Source: Clostridium hydrogenum
Lineage (GTDB): Bacteria; Bacillota; Clostridia; Clostridiales; Clostridiaceae
Direction of reading: 5' to 3'
NCBI RefSeq assembly: GCF_021432385.1
Contig: NZ_JAEACT010000002.1
Coordinates: forward strand, 2,251,501 to 2,315,500
DNA: 64,000 bases
Below are positions 26,929 through 35,228 of the stretch, one piece after another. Position 1 is the first letter of the stretch. Each line of letters opens with the position of its first letter. Both the position numbers and the translations under genes were made by a program. Below the pieces are notes generated by a model that saw nothing but the letters and a program-made list of their open reading frames with translations, was not told where the DNA came from and searched no databases.

Positions 26929-27840
26929 ATGACTGAAAGCTTAAAAGAAAAAATACTAGAATTAAAAAATAAAAAGAATGCCATAATATTAGCTCATTAT
27001 TATCAAACTCCAGAAGTTCAAGAAATAGCTGATTTTATAGGCGACTCATATCAATTAAGTAAAATTGCCAAAGAAAATTCGGCAGATATAATAGTTTTTT
27101 GCGGTGTAAAATTTATGGCAGAAAGCGCAAAAGTACTTTCACCAAATAAAACAGTTCTTCTTCCTGCTGAAAAAGCTGGATGTCCAATGGCTGATATGGC
27201 AACTGCCGATGCATTAGCTGATTTAAAAAATAAGCATAAGGATGCTAAAGTTGTTTGTTATATAAATTCCTCTGTGGAAGTTAAGGCCTTATCAGATGTT
27301 TGCTGTACATCTTCTAATGCAGTAAAAATTGTTAAAAATATAGCTTCAGATAACATTATATTCCTTCCGGATAAAAATCTTGGTTCCTATGTTCAAGAAC
27401 AAGTTCCAGAAAAAAACATCATACTATGGAATGGATTTTGCAAAGTCCACAACATGATTGTACGCGAGGATATAATTGAAGCTAAGAAAAAATCTGAAAA
27501 TTTAAAGGTGCTTGTTCACCCTGAATGTTGGAAACCTGTACGTGATATGGCAGATTTCATTGGAAGCACAGGTGCCATGATAAATTATGTAACTGAAGAT
27601 AAAGATAATGCTGAATACTTGATTGTAACAGAAACAGGTATAATGCACAAAATGAAAGAAAAAAATCCTAATAAAAAATTTCACACTCTAGATAATATGG
27701 TTTGTGTAAATATGAAAATGACAAAATTAGAGGATGTATATAAAAGTTTATTAGAAATGAAAAATGAAATAATTATCGAAGAAAGCCTTAGAAAAAAAGC
27801 TCTTGCTTCCTTAGAAAATATGCTCATACTTGGGAGATGA
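26929..27840 (+). CDS. nadA: quinolinate synthase
   Basis: It condenses iminoaspartate with dihydroxyacetone phosphate to quinolinate, the second step of de novo NAD synthesis. At 303 residues it has the normal A-type length. It shows IILAHYYQTPEVQEIADFIG at the start, IVFCGVKFMAESAKVLSP, PAEKAGCPMADM, GFCKVHNMI, HPECWKPV and LDNMVCVNMKM. The cysteines in FCGVKFM, GFCKVH and DNMVCVN are the expected ligands of the labile [4Fe-4S] cluster. A GGAGTG site precedes the ATG. nadB starts 4 nt after its stop, so the three nad genes form one operon. Confidence 0.97.
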   Translation: MTESLKEKILELKNKKNAIILAHYYQTPEVQEIADFIGDSYQLSKIAKENSADIIVFCGVKFMAESAKVLSPNKTVLLPAEKAGCPMADMATADALADLKNKHKDAKVVCYINSSVEVKALSDVCCTSSNAVKIVKNIASDNIIFLPDKNLGSYVQEQVPEKNIILWNGFCKVHNMIVREDIIEAKKKSENLKVLVHPECWKPVRDMADFIGSTGAMINYVTEDKDNAEYLIVTETGIMHKMKEKNPNKKFHTLDNMVCVNMKMTKLEDVYKSLLEMKNEIIIEESLRKKALASLENMLILGR

Positions 27841-27844
27841 TTTT

Positions 27845-29146
27845 GTGGATATATATACAGATGTATTGATTATTGGTACAGGGGTTGCTGGAATGTATTC
27901 TGCCCTTAACCTTTCAAAGAATCTTAACATTGTAATGTTATCAAAATCTAGCATTGACGAATGCAACACTTACCTTGCTCAAGGCGGAATTTCAACAGCA
28001 CTAAATGAAGCTGATAAAGAATTATTCGTTTTAGATACCTTAAAGGCGGGTCACTTTAAAAACAACAAAAAATCTGTAGAAATACTTGCTGATGAATCTA
28101 TTTCAAATATTTCAAAACTCATTGATTTTGGAATGAAATTTGATACTAAAGATGGAAATTTCGATTATACAAGAGAAGGTGCTCACAGCGTGAATAGAAT
28201 AGTTCATAGTACAGATAAAACTGGAAAGGTTGTATTTGAAACACTTTATGCTGAGGTGAAAAAGAGAAAAAATATAAGTATACTTGAAAACACCTGTGTA
28301 TTTGATTTAATATGTGATGGAAATCAGTGTTTTGGGGCTGTTGGCATTTATAATAGCAATGTATACAACTTTCACTCAAAAGCAACAGTTTTAGCCAGCG
28401 GTGGCATTGGAGGCTTATTTAAAAACTCTACTAACCAAAGAACACTTACAGCTGATGGAATTTCCATGGCTATAAAAAACCACATAAGGCTTAAAGACAT
28501 TCAATACATTCAATTTCACCCTACTTCATTATATGAAAAGAATAAAAAAGACAGACGTTTCTTAATATCAGAATCTGTTAGAGGTGAAGGAGCCAAGCTT
28601 TTAAATATTAGAAGTGAAAGATTTGTAAATGAGCTTCTTCCAAGGGACGTTGTTGCTGCCGCAATATACGCAGAGGAACGTAAAACTAATAGTAGCCACG
28701 TATATCTTGATTTATCTTCAATGAGCAGCCCTTTTATAAAAAATAGATTTCCTGGAATATATACTGGCTGCCTAGATAGAGGTCTTGATATTACAAAGGA
28801 AAAAATACCAGTAACCCCTGCACAGCATTACTTCATGGGCGGTATTGCAGTTGATCACAACAGCAAAACCTCAATGAATAGCCTTTATGCCGCAGGTGAA
28901 GTTAGTAATACTGGTGTTCATGGTGCTAATAGGCTTGCAAGCAATTCCCTTCTTGAAGGCCTTGTATTCTCACGTAGAGCTGCACGATATATTAACAATA
29001 CAATTTTAAATGTAACTGCAAAAGATATTAAGAAAGATTTTTCCTTTGAAAGTGCATTAAGAGAAGTAGTCAAAAACAAAAATATCGCTGCTCAAAATTT
29101 CAAAAAAGCTTTGGGGGTTAAAAAGGATGAACTGGTCACTGTATGA
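27845..29146 (+). CDS. nadB: L-aspartate oxidase
   Basis: This FAD enzyme turns aspartate into iminoaspartate for NadA. The dinucleotide fold IIGTGVAGMYSALNLS is at the N-terminus, followed by NTYLAQGGISTAL, EGAHSVNRIVHSTDKTG (substrate and flavin contacts), FHPTSLYEK, SVRGEGAKL, PAQHYFMGGIAVD and ANRLASNSLLEGLVFSRRAA. The 433-residue protein is shorter than the usual 500 or more because the C-terminal helical domain is reduced. The start is a GTG 8 nt after GGGAG, a site that lies in the last codons of nadA. The last 20 nt overlap nadC. Confidence 0.95.
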   Translation: MDIYTDVLIIGTGVAGMYSALNLSKNLNIVMLSKSSIDECNTYLAQGGISTALNEADKELFVLDTLKAGHFKNNKKSVEILADESISNISKLIDFGMKFDTKDGNFDYTREGAHSVNRIVHSTDKTGKVVFETLYAEVKKRKNISILENTCVFDLICDGNQCFGAVGIYNSNVYNFHSKATVLASGGIGGLFKNSTNQRTLTADGISMAIKNHIRLKDIQYIQFHPTSLYEKNKKDRRFLISESVRGEGAKLLNIRSERFVNELLPRDVVAAAIYAEERKTNSSHVYLDLSSMSSPFIKNRFPGIYTGCLDRGLDITKEKIPVTPAQHYFMGGIAVDHNSKTSMNSLYAAGEVSNTGVHGANRLASNSLLEGLVFSRRAARYINNTILNVTAKDIKKDFSFESALREVVKNKNIAAQNFKKALGVKKDELVTV

Positions 29147-30014
29147 TGATTTTATAAAAAACACTTTAATAGAAGATGGTGCCTATGATGATATAACTGT
29201 TAATTCAATTATTTCACAAGATAGCAAAAGCAATGTGGATATAATTTCAAAAGAAGACGGAATTATAGCTGGAACAGAATTGTTTAAAAGAGTATTTTTA
29301 GTATTTGGTGGTGCAGAAGCAAGCTTCTTAGTAAAAGATGGCGATAAAGTAAGCGCTGGTGATATTATAGGAAGTGTACAAGGTTATACAACTTCAATAC
29401 TTTCAGGTGAAAGAACAGCACTTAATCTCTTGCAAAGGCTTAGCGGCGTGGCAACAATAACTCATAAGCTCTCAGCAATGCTAGAAAATACTGGAGTTAA
29501 ACTTCTTGATACACGAAAAACAACGCCAGGAATGCGCGCTATGGAAAAATATGCAGTTAGAATTGGTGGTGGGCACAATCACAGATTTGGCTTATCTGAT
29601 GGTATTTTGATAAAAGATAACCATATAGCCGCTGCTGGAAGTATAAAAAAAGCTGTAGAAATTGCAAAAGCTAATTGCTCTTTTGTAAGAAAAATAGAAG
29701 TTGAAACTGAAACTCTTTCCGAGGTAGAAGACGCAATAGAAGCGAAGACAGACATAATAATGCTTGACAATATGGATTCTCTTAATATAAAAAAAGCAGT
29801 TAACCTTATAGCTGGAAGAGCAATAATTGAAGTTTCTGGAAATATAACTATGGATAATATAAAAACTAAGGCAATAAAAGGGGTAGACTATATATCTTGT
29901 GGTATGATAACCCACTCCTACAAGGCACTTGACTTGAGCATGAAAAACCTTAGAAACAGAGTAGAGAGTAAAATATCAGAGTACGGAGTACAGAGTACAA
30001 AGTACAGTGAATGA
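29127..30014 (+). CDS. nadC: quinolinate phosphoribosyltransferase (carboxylating)
   Basis: It makes nicotinate mononucleotide from quinolinate and PRPP. Motifs are EDGAYDDITVNSII, GERTALNLLQRLSGVAT, LLDTRKTTPGMRAMEKYAVR, GGGHNHRFGLSDGILIKDNH, KIEVETETLSEVEDAIEA, DIIMLDNMD, IIEVSGNIT and ISCGMITHSYKALDLSMK. The normal protein would end shortly after the last of these. Here the frame continues into a heptamer repeat, and the final residues SEYGVQSTKYSE are encoded by the CAGAGTA/CAAAGTA array, with the stop at its edge. The gene overlaps nadB and closes the nadABC operon. The start ATG has AAAAAGG close upstream. Confidence 0.96.
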   Translation: MNWSLYDDFIKNTLIEDGAYDDITVNSIISQDSKSNVDIISKEDGIIAGTELFKRVFLVFGGAEASFLVKDGDKVSAGDIIGSVQGYTTSILSGERTALNLLQRLSGVATITHKLSAMLENTGVKLLDTRKTTPGMRAMEKYAVRIGGGHNHRFGLSDGILIKDNHIAAAGSIKKAVEIAKANCSFVRKIEVETETLSEVEDAIEAKTDIIMLDNMDSLNIKKAVNLIAGRAIIEVSGNITMDNIKTKAIKGVDYISCGMITHSYKALDLSMKNLRNRVESKISEYGVQSTKYSE

Positions 30015-30186
30015 TGATTTTCTTCCGCTTTGCTACAGAAAATCTTAAAACTTATTTTTGATTGCTTACGCAATCGCATCATTACTGTTGTCAGCAAAGC
30101 TGACAACAGTTAAGTTTAAGATTTACTTGACGTAAGTAAGGTAAATCAACCTTCATTGTACTCTGTACTCTGTACTTTGTACTCTT
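29977..30186 (+). repeat. heptamer-flanked palindromic element, copy 6 (overlaps nadC end)
   Basis: There are five left heptamers (CAGAGTA, CGGAGTA, CAGAGTA, CAAAGTA, CAGTGAA) and five right ones (TTCATTG, TACTCTG, TACTCTG, TACTTTG, TACTCTT). The core hairpins GATTGCTTACGCAATC and TTGTCAGCAAAGCTGACAA are perfect here, making this the best copy for structure. Confidence 0.93.
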
Positions 30187-30200
30187 TCTTTTAAACCACA

Positions 30201-31847
30201 TTACTTAAACAAAACATAATTTCCATGAAGCACTGTTGGAGTTTCATTTATGTATTCCCTTATATCAACAGCAAACTTTTCCAAATGCATATCTTTATCA
30301 TATTCATTTCGTTCCTTAAGCATATCTTTTATTTCATTTTCCTCAGACTTCTGATTATACCTATCCAAAAATGCAGGAAGCCAGCTTCTCTTATTGTACT
30401 TTAAATAATCATATTTTATTATTTCCTTAAGTATGCTGTCATCTTCCTTTAAAACCTCAGAATTAAACTCAAGAAACACTCCATAATATCCGCTTCCAGA
30501 TACATTTCTATTGTAATAACCTTTTTTATAATAAAACTGTCCAAGTTCATAATAAAAATCATAAGGAGTCTCATATTTTTTAATTAAATAATTTACTATG
30601 TTTGAAAACTTTCCAGAATTATAGTATTTGTCTACTACAGCTTCTACCCTTTTTAATTTCATTATTTCATCAAAACTAATATCCTTAGTCTTTAAAATTT
30701 CATAAGGAGGATATGGAGAATAAACCATTCCCCACATGTCAGCTTCCATCCTCATAGGTGAACCCTTTAAAAGCTTTAAAAATCCTAATTGTAGTTCATC
30801 AGGAATGACTAAATAAACATCATTAAAAGATTTTATGAAGGACTTGTAATCTTCCCCAGGAAGTCCTGCTATAAGATCTAAATGCTGTTTTATATTTTTA
30901 ATCTTTTCAATTTCAGTAACTTTTTCTTTTATATCTTCAAAATTAACAAATCTATTTACATTGTAAAGTACCTCGTTGTTAGTGGTCTGTACACCTACTT
31001 CAAACTGAATTCTCCCCTTAGGCACATTTTTTAAAGTTTCTATTTCTTCATCTGTTAATATATCCGCTGAAATTTCAAAATGAAACAAAGTTTCCGTATC
31101 TAAATTAGAAATAAACTTCCATAATTCTATGGCATATTTAGGGTTAGCATTGAAAGTTCTATCTACAAATTTAACAAGTTTTACTTTTTTATCAGATAAA
31201 AATTTTAGTTCCCTTTTGGTCCTTTCTATATCTAAAAACCTCACTCCTCTTATGGTTGAGGATAAACAATACTTACATTTAAAAGGACATCCTCGTGAAA
31301 ATTCATAATAAACTATCTTATTTGAAAGATCATCACTTTCCGCATATGGAAAAACTAGTGAATTCATATTCATAAGTTCTCTTTTGCCACCATATATAAT
31401 TTCCTTATGACTTCTGCTATAAAGACCTTCTATTTTGCAATCCTTGTTTTGAAAACCATACTTTAATTTCCAAAGTAAAAATTCACGAAAGGTTTCTTCG
31501 CCTTCACCCTCTATAACAAAATCGCCTACGCTTTCAAGAAGAAACTTTCTACTATCATATGTTACTTCTGGTCCTCCATAAAGTATTTGTATATTAGGAT
31601 CCACCCTTTTAATTAAATTACTAAGTTTTTCTACATATTCAATATTCCATATGTAGCATGAAAAGGCAACTAAATTAGGTTTTTCATTCATTATTGCATC
31701 AAAGACTTTCTCAAGTCTATCATTAATCGAAAATTCCTTTATTCTTATATCAAAATCAATATCCTTCGTGTAAGCTTTTAAATATCTTACCGCTAAATTA
31801 CTGTGAATGTACTGTGAGTTAACCGCAGTAAGCAGCACTTTCTCCAT
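30201..31847 (-). CDS. B12-binding-domain radical SAM protein
   Basis: The product is 548 residues from the ATG after GAAGGGA. Residues 1-140 resemble a cobalamin-binding fold (VLLTAVNSQYIHSNLAVRYL, PNLVAFSCYIWNIEYVEKLS, ILYGGPEVTYD). The radical SAM barrel begins with FSRGCPFKCKYCLSS (CX3CX2C, binding the [4Fe-4S] cluster) and continues with VKFVDRTFNANP, HFEISADILTD, FEVGVQTTNNEVL and DLIAGLPGEDYKSF. The C-terminal region of about 170 residues resembles the DUF4080 tail found in this group. The reaction is unknown. The start lies inside the preceding methyltransferase-like gene (29 nt overlap), so the two are coupled. Confidence 0.88.
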   Translation of the reverse strand: MEKVLLTAVNSQYIHSNLAVRYLKAYTKDIDFDIRIKEFSINDRLEKVFDAIMNEKPNLVAFSCYIWNIEYVEKLSNLIKRVDPNIQILYGGPEVTYDSRKFLLESVGDFVIEGEGEETFREFLLWKLKYGFQNKDCKIEGLYSRSHKEIIYGGKRELMNMNSLVFPYAESDDLSNKIVYYEFSRGCPFKCKYCLSSTIRGVRFLDIERTKRELKFLSDKKVKLVKFVDRTFNANPKYAIELWKFISNLDTETLFHFEISADILTDEEIETLKNVPKGRIQFEVGVQTTNNEVLYNVNRFVNFEDIKEKVTEIEKIKNIKQHLDLIAGLPGEDYKSFIKSFNDVYLVIPDELQLGFLKLLKGSPMRMEADMWGMVYSPYPPYEILKTKDISFDEIMKLKRVEAVVDKYYNSGKFSNIVNYLIKKYETPYDFYYELGQFYYKKGYYNRNVSGSGYYGVFLEFNSEVLKEDDSILKEIIKYDYLKYNKRSWLPAFLDRYNQKSEENEIKDMLKERNEYDKDMHLEKFAVDIREYINETPTVLHGNYVLFK

Positions 31848-32355
31848 TTTCTTGACTTCCCTTCTTTTGGGCTTTAATGTAATACACGTTGTTTGAACAT
31901 TTAACATCAATTAGTTTAAAATATGGTTTCATCATATTGCAAATTTTATTGCAAGAATTATCTGACAGTATATTAAAATCTTTTACCTCTATTTCCTTAA
32001 CTTTGCTATCTGGAAGTGCAACCTTAAATCTACCCCTAAAAGTTCTAAACACTGACTTATCTATATCCCATAAATATATAATTGCATTATTCTTCATAAA
32101 TTCAAACATATCTTTAAAAAAATTTTTTTTATCACTGTCCAGTATTAAATCCTTTAATGCAAAAAATGCAACACAGCTATCATAGCTGTTCTTAGCTATA
32201 AATTTCTTTTCTTCTTTTCCCTCAACGTATTCTACATCCATTGCCTCATCATTATTTTTACATAAATCATAAACTATACCGTAATTTTTAAGTCCAACAT
32301 CTAATACATTCCCCTTGAAAATTTCTTTTTCAAAATTAATAAACACATTTTCCAT
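31819..32355 (-). CDS. methyltransferase-like protein coupled to the radical SAM gene
   Basis: The product is 178 residues from the ATG following AAGGATGGGG. KGNVLDVGLKNYGIVYDLC resembles motif I of class I methyltransferases, although the glycine-rich loop is altered. DSCVAFFALKDLILDSDKKN and NNAIIYLWDIDKSVFRTFRG follow the order of later strands. It may be a degenerate or specialised SAM-binding protein. The gene overlaps the B12-radical SAM gene by 29 nt, which implies joint function or stoichiometry. No substrate can be proposed. Confidence 0.65.
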   Translation of the reverse strand: MENVFINFEKEIFKGNVLDVGLKNYGIVYDLCKNNDEAMDVEYVEGKEEKKFIAKNSYDSCVAFFALKDLILDSDKKNFFKDMFEFMKNNAIIYLWDIDKSVFRTFRGRFKVALPDSKVKEIEVKDFNILSDNSCNKICNMMKPYFKLIDVKCSNNVYYIKAQKKGSQENGESAAYCG

Positions 32356-32457
32356 AATACCCCATCCTTTACTCGTGATTTTAATATACCACATATATAT
32401 ATTCTTCACTAATTAGATAATTCCTTTAAATATTTCAAAAATTTTTGCAATTTTCAA

Positions 32458-33180
32458 TCAACTTCGAAATATTCCCTGAATCTGTATATATTTTTCATAA
32501 TAATCAAGCATAAACCCGGCGGTAGTCATTTCAGCTCTTGGTATTATGCTATTTGATATTCTAGTATTTTTTATATTTTCATCTTCAATCCTCCTATACT
32601 TATTATATACAATATTTGTAAATTTTGCATTACCCTTAACATATTTTTCTAAATTTTCTTCACGAATAATTTTGCTTCCCTTTTCAAATTTATAACCTAA
32701 TTTAAGTTTTGCAATAATCCAAACTTCAAATCCTCTATGATTGTCTAAGAGCTTTTTGTGTACATGCTGTGGTACGGTGGAGTCTTGCATAACATGGCAT
32801 GCTGCTCCAAAATAAAATAAAGACTTTTTTTTATCTCCTGCTCTTAAAAACCCTAAAGACATCTTATAGTATTTCTTACACTCACTAAGCGCGTCAGAAA
32901 AACCATACAGCCCTCTTCCTGTTTCATGGTGAAAAAAGTGATTAGAGGATTTAAAATTTTGGTCTGCCCACACAGTTCCTTCATTTATTGCATCAATATT
33001 TTTACTAAAGAATTTATATTGTTCATCAAATTCATTCTTTTTTAATATTTCAATTGCAATTGAATTTATATATTTATGAACAACACACGTAGTTTTTATA
33101 ATAATTTTTTTAATTGGATTGGCTAAGAAATATATACCTCTTACAGCACCTCCATAAGTTTTTTCTAAAGTTTTACTCAT
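32458..33180 (-). CDS. zinc-dependent phospholipase C-like protein
   Basis: The 241-residue protein follows the zinc phospholipase C (alpha-toxin) pattern. It has VHKYINSIAIEILK (His), EGTVWADQ (Asp), NHFFHHETGRGLYGF (His), YFGAACHVMQDSTVPQHVHK (His-x3-Asp and His) and NHRGFEVWI (His-x3-Glu). These are the ligands of the three zinc ions in that family. Two things differ: there is no secretion signal, and the N-terminal tryptophan ligand made by signal cleavage is missing. It may be cytoplasmic or exported another way. The start follows GGGAGG and overlaps the beta-propeller gene by 8 nt. A role in cleaving phospholipid is inferred. Confidence 0.8.
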   Translation of the reverse strand: MSKTLEKTYGGAVRGIYFLANPIKKIIIKTTCVVHKYINSIAIEILKKNEFDEQYKFFSKNIDAINEGTVWADQNFKSSNHFFHHETGRGLYGFSDALSECKKYYKMSLGFLRAGDKKKSLFYFGAACHVMQDSTVPQHVHKKLLDNHRGFEVWIIAKLKLGYKFEKGSKIIREENLEKYVKGNAKFTNIVYNKYRRIEDENIKNTRISNSIIPRAEMTTAGFMLDYYEKYIQIQGIFRS

Positions 33181-34486
33181 TTTTATTCCTCCCACTGTTT
33201 ATTTTTAACCCATATATAAGTATTACAAATACAGATGCTCCAATTGCAGCTACTATATAATAAAGCACGTTTTTATCTTGAGCAAGCAAAGAATTTTTCC
33301 CATGTTTATAAAAGCATAAAAGACACCCCTCCTTTGAATCAAGTACATACATTCCATCATTATAAATTTTAATTTCTTGAACATATGTCTTATTAGCTGG
33401 CAATTCAATATATTTATTTATACTATTGCCATTTATATTAATAATATTATTAGCTTTATTATCATAAATAAAAATAGAATTTTTATTTGCTAAGGCTCCA
33501 AATTTATCCACTGAAAGTGTTCCAAGGCTTCCAAGCGAATTATATTCATACATTGGTGCTGGCGGATTTATATTTGGTACCTTATCTAGTATTTTTTTAC
33601 TTTTATTTTTAAATTTAGGAGAATCAACTGGATCACCTCCACTATAATCAGGCCATCCATACCATTTTCCCTTCTCTATGGTATATATGTAATCATCATC
33701 CCCCTTAACTGGTCTTACTCCTCTATTTTCCATTCCACCTACTGCTGCTACTATTTTATTATCACTAGAAAAATCCATTCCTGTAACATTTCTTATTCCC
33801 CAAGCAAAAGTTTCTGCTGCTTTCGTATTCGTATTTACTATTATTATTGAACTATTTCCCGGAAAATGATTTGGAATTATTTGTCCATTTATATTAGACG
33901 TCTTATATGGAACAAAAGCTCCTGTTTTATCATCGCCAAAATTAATTCCCTTTAACGTTATAGTATTAGGCGTTATATCAAAACCATATGGATTTTCACT
34001 TAGCCATTTATTATCATTTCCAACAACACCACTATTAGTCACGGAACCTATTGAAGCATACAAATAATCACCATTAATTTTCACAAGTACATTTTTATAA
34101 TCACCAAAATTAGGTATATCTTTTATAAGTTGTTTTAAAGTTTTATCCTTTATGTCATAAACATATATGCTATGCTTAGAAGAAAAATATAGTTTGCCTT
34201 TATTATATGCAATTGACATAATATCTGCATTATTGTCCTTTATAACATTAAAACTTTTCCCATTTGCCTGGATAACTTGTATCCTATTCTTAAATGCAAT
34301 ATAAAAATCACCATTTTCATCCTTATCAAAGCTTACCGCTTTATCAAGACCTTTATATTTTATAGAATAACTTACAGCTTTATCCGCACATTTAACCTCG
34401 TAAGTTGTATATATTTTTTTAACTATAATGTATGATAATAATATAACACATAGAACCGTAAATACAATTTTAATTACCTTTTTCAA
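33173..34486 (-). CDS. membrane-anchored beta-propeller protein (PQQ sugar dehydrogenase-like)
   Basis: The 437-residue product has a signal anchor at about 4-24, a long extracytoplasmic domain and a C-terminal helix (YYIVAAIGASVFVILIYGL). The middle part has six-bladed propeller features of soluble glucose/sorbosone dehydrogenases: NGDYLYASIGSVTNSGVVGN, AWGIRNVTGMDFS, GKWYGWPDYSGGDPV and GSLGTLSVDKFG. Whether it binds PQQ is unknown, and clostridia rarely make PQQ. The start is TTG, 5 nt after AGGAGG. The phospholipase C-like gene overlaps its end, so the two probably act together at the envelope. Confidence 0.75.
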   Translation of the reverse strand: MKKVIKIVFTVLCVILLSYIIVKKIYTTYEVKCADKAVSYSIKYKGLDKAVSFDKDENGDFYIAFKNRIQVIQANGKSFNVIKDNNADIMSIAYNKGKLYFSSKHSIYVYDIKDKTLKQLIKDIPNFGDYKNVLVKINGDYLYASIGSVTNSGVVGNDNKWLSENPYGFDITPNTITLKGINFGDDKTGAFVPYKTSNINGQIIPNHFPGNSSIIIVNTNTKAAETFAWGIRNVTGMDFSSDNKIVAAVGGMENRGVRPVKGDDDYIYTIEKGKWYGWPDYSGGDPVDSPKFKNKSKKILDKVPNINPPAPMYEYNSLGSLGTLSVDKFGALANKNSIFIYDNKANNIININGNSINKYIELPANKTYVQEIKIYNDGMYVLDSKEGCLLCFYKHGKNSLLAQDKNVLYYIVAAIGASVFVILIYGLKINSGRNKNE

Positions 34487-34502
34487 TTTTTCCTCCTAAA
34501 AC

Positions 34503-34543
34503 AAAAATCCTCTTATCTTAATTATATTAACAAGATAAGGGGA
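34503..34543 (-). terminator. terminator of the ferritin-like gene
   Basis: On the minus strand CCCCTTATCTT pairs with AAGATAAGAGG and is followed by ATTTTTG. It lies just past the stop at 34550. Confidence 0.8.
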
Positions 34544-34549
34544 TATTCA

Positions 34550-35116
34550 TTATATAGAGCTTAAAGTTAATTTTATATGGGTTTTTTCAACCTCACTTAG
34601 TGCCTTGAATATCTTTGAAAGCACCTCATTATTTACTGCTTTCATGTATTTGCTATAATACGCTACTGCATGTTCTTCCCTTTGTGATGCCAATTTTAAA
34701 AGTTTTTCATCACTATTATAGCTTCCATAATTAATTTTTGTAAGAGTAGGAAAGTCCTTAAATCCACCTAGCCTTTTATGTATTTTAGCATGAACATATT
34801 CTATTTTACTTAAATCTCTAAACATATTCTTAACTTCAAAATTCTTAGCAAGCTTTGAAGCTTCTGAATAAAAATCTCCATTGAAAACTTCCAACTTTAC
34901 AGCATGATCTAATATAGTAAGCACATTTTCACTAAGTTCTTTTGGATTCACTGTATAAACTTCTTCAGTTTCTGAAAAGTATATGCTGCTAGCCCCACAA
35001 AATGGGCAATATATTATATCATTTTTCATGTTACTGCTTATTAACGCATATTTATTGACCTCATAATTATTTTCATTTAAATTCATTCCACATAGTAAAC
35101 ATTTTAATTTCTGCAT
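34550..35116 (-). CDS. zinc-ribbon plus ferritin-like domain protein
   Basis: The 188-residue product starts with two CxxC pairs (LKCLLCGMN and IYCPFCGASS), which probably form a rubredoxin-like or zinc site. From about residue 60 a four-helix bundle follows with Glu and His at carboxylate-bridged diiron positions (AVKLEVFNGDFYSEASKL, LSKIEYVHAKIH, QREEHAVAYYSKYM, LSEVEKTHIKLTL). The layout is that of a rubrerythrin with the metal-binding domain moved to the N-terminus. A peroxide-handling or iron role is likely. GAGGTGAG precedes the ATG. It has its own terminator and is divergent from the SpoVB-like gene. Confidence 0.8.
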   Translation of the reverse strand: MQKLKCLLCGMNLNENNYEVNKYALISSNMKNDIIYCPFCGASSIYFSETEEVYTVNPKELSENVLTILDHAVKLEVFNGDFYSEASKLAKNFEVKNMFRDLSKIEYVHAKIHKRLGGFKDFPTLTKINYGSYNSDEKLLKLASQREEHAVAYYSKYMKAVNNEVLSKIFKALSEVEKTHIKLTLSSI

Positions 35117-35228
35117 TTCAAACTCACCTCTAAATACCTTTTAATAAAAATTATATATTTACAGGAATAATAAATCAACGCTTCTTATCATAGTTATTTA
35201 TTAATACTAATTTTATTGAGGATGGTAT

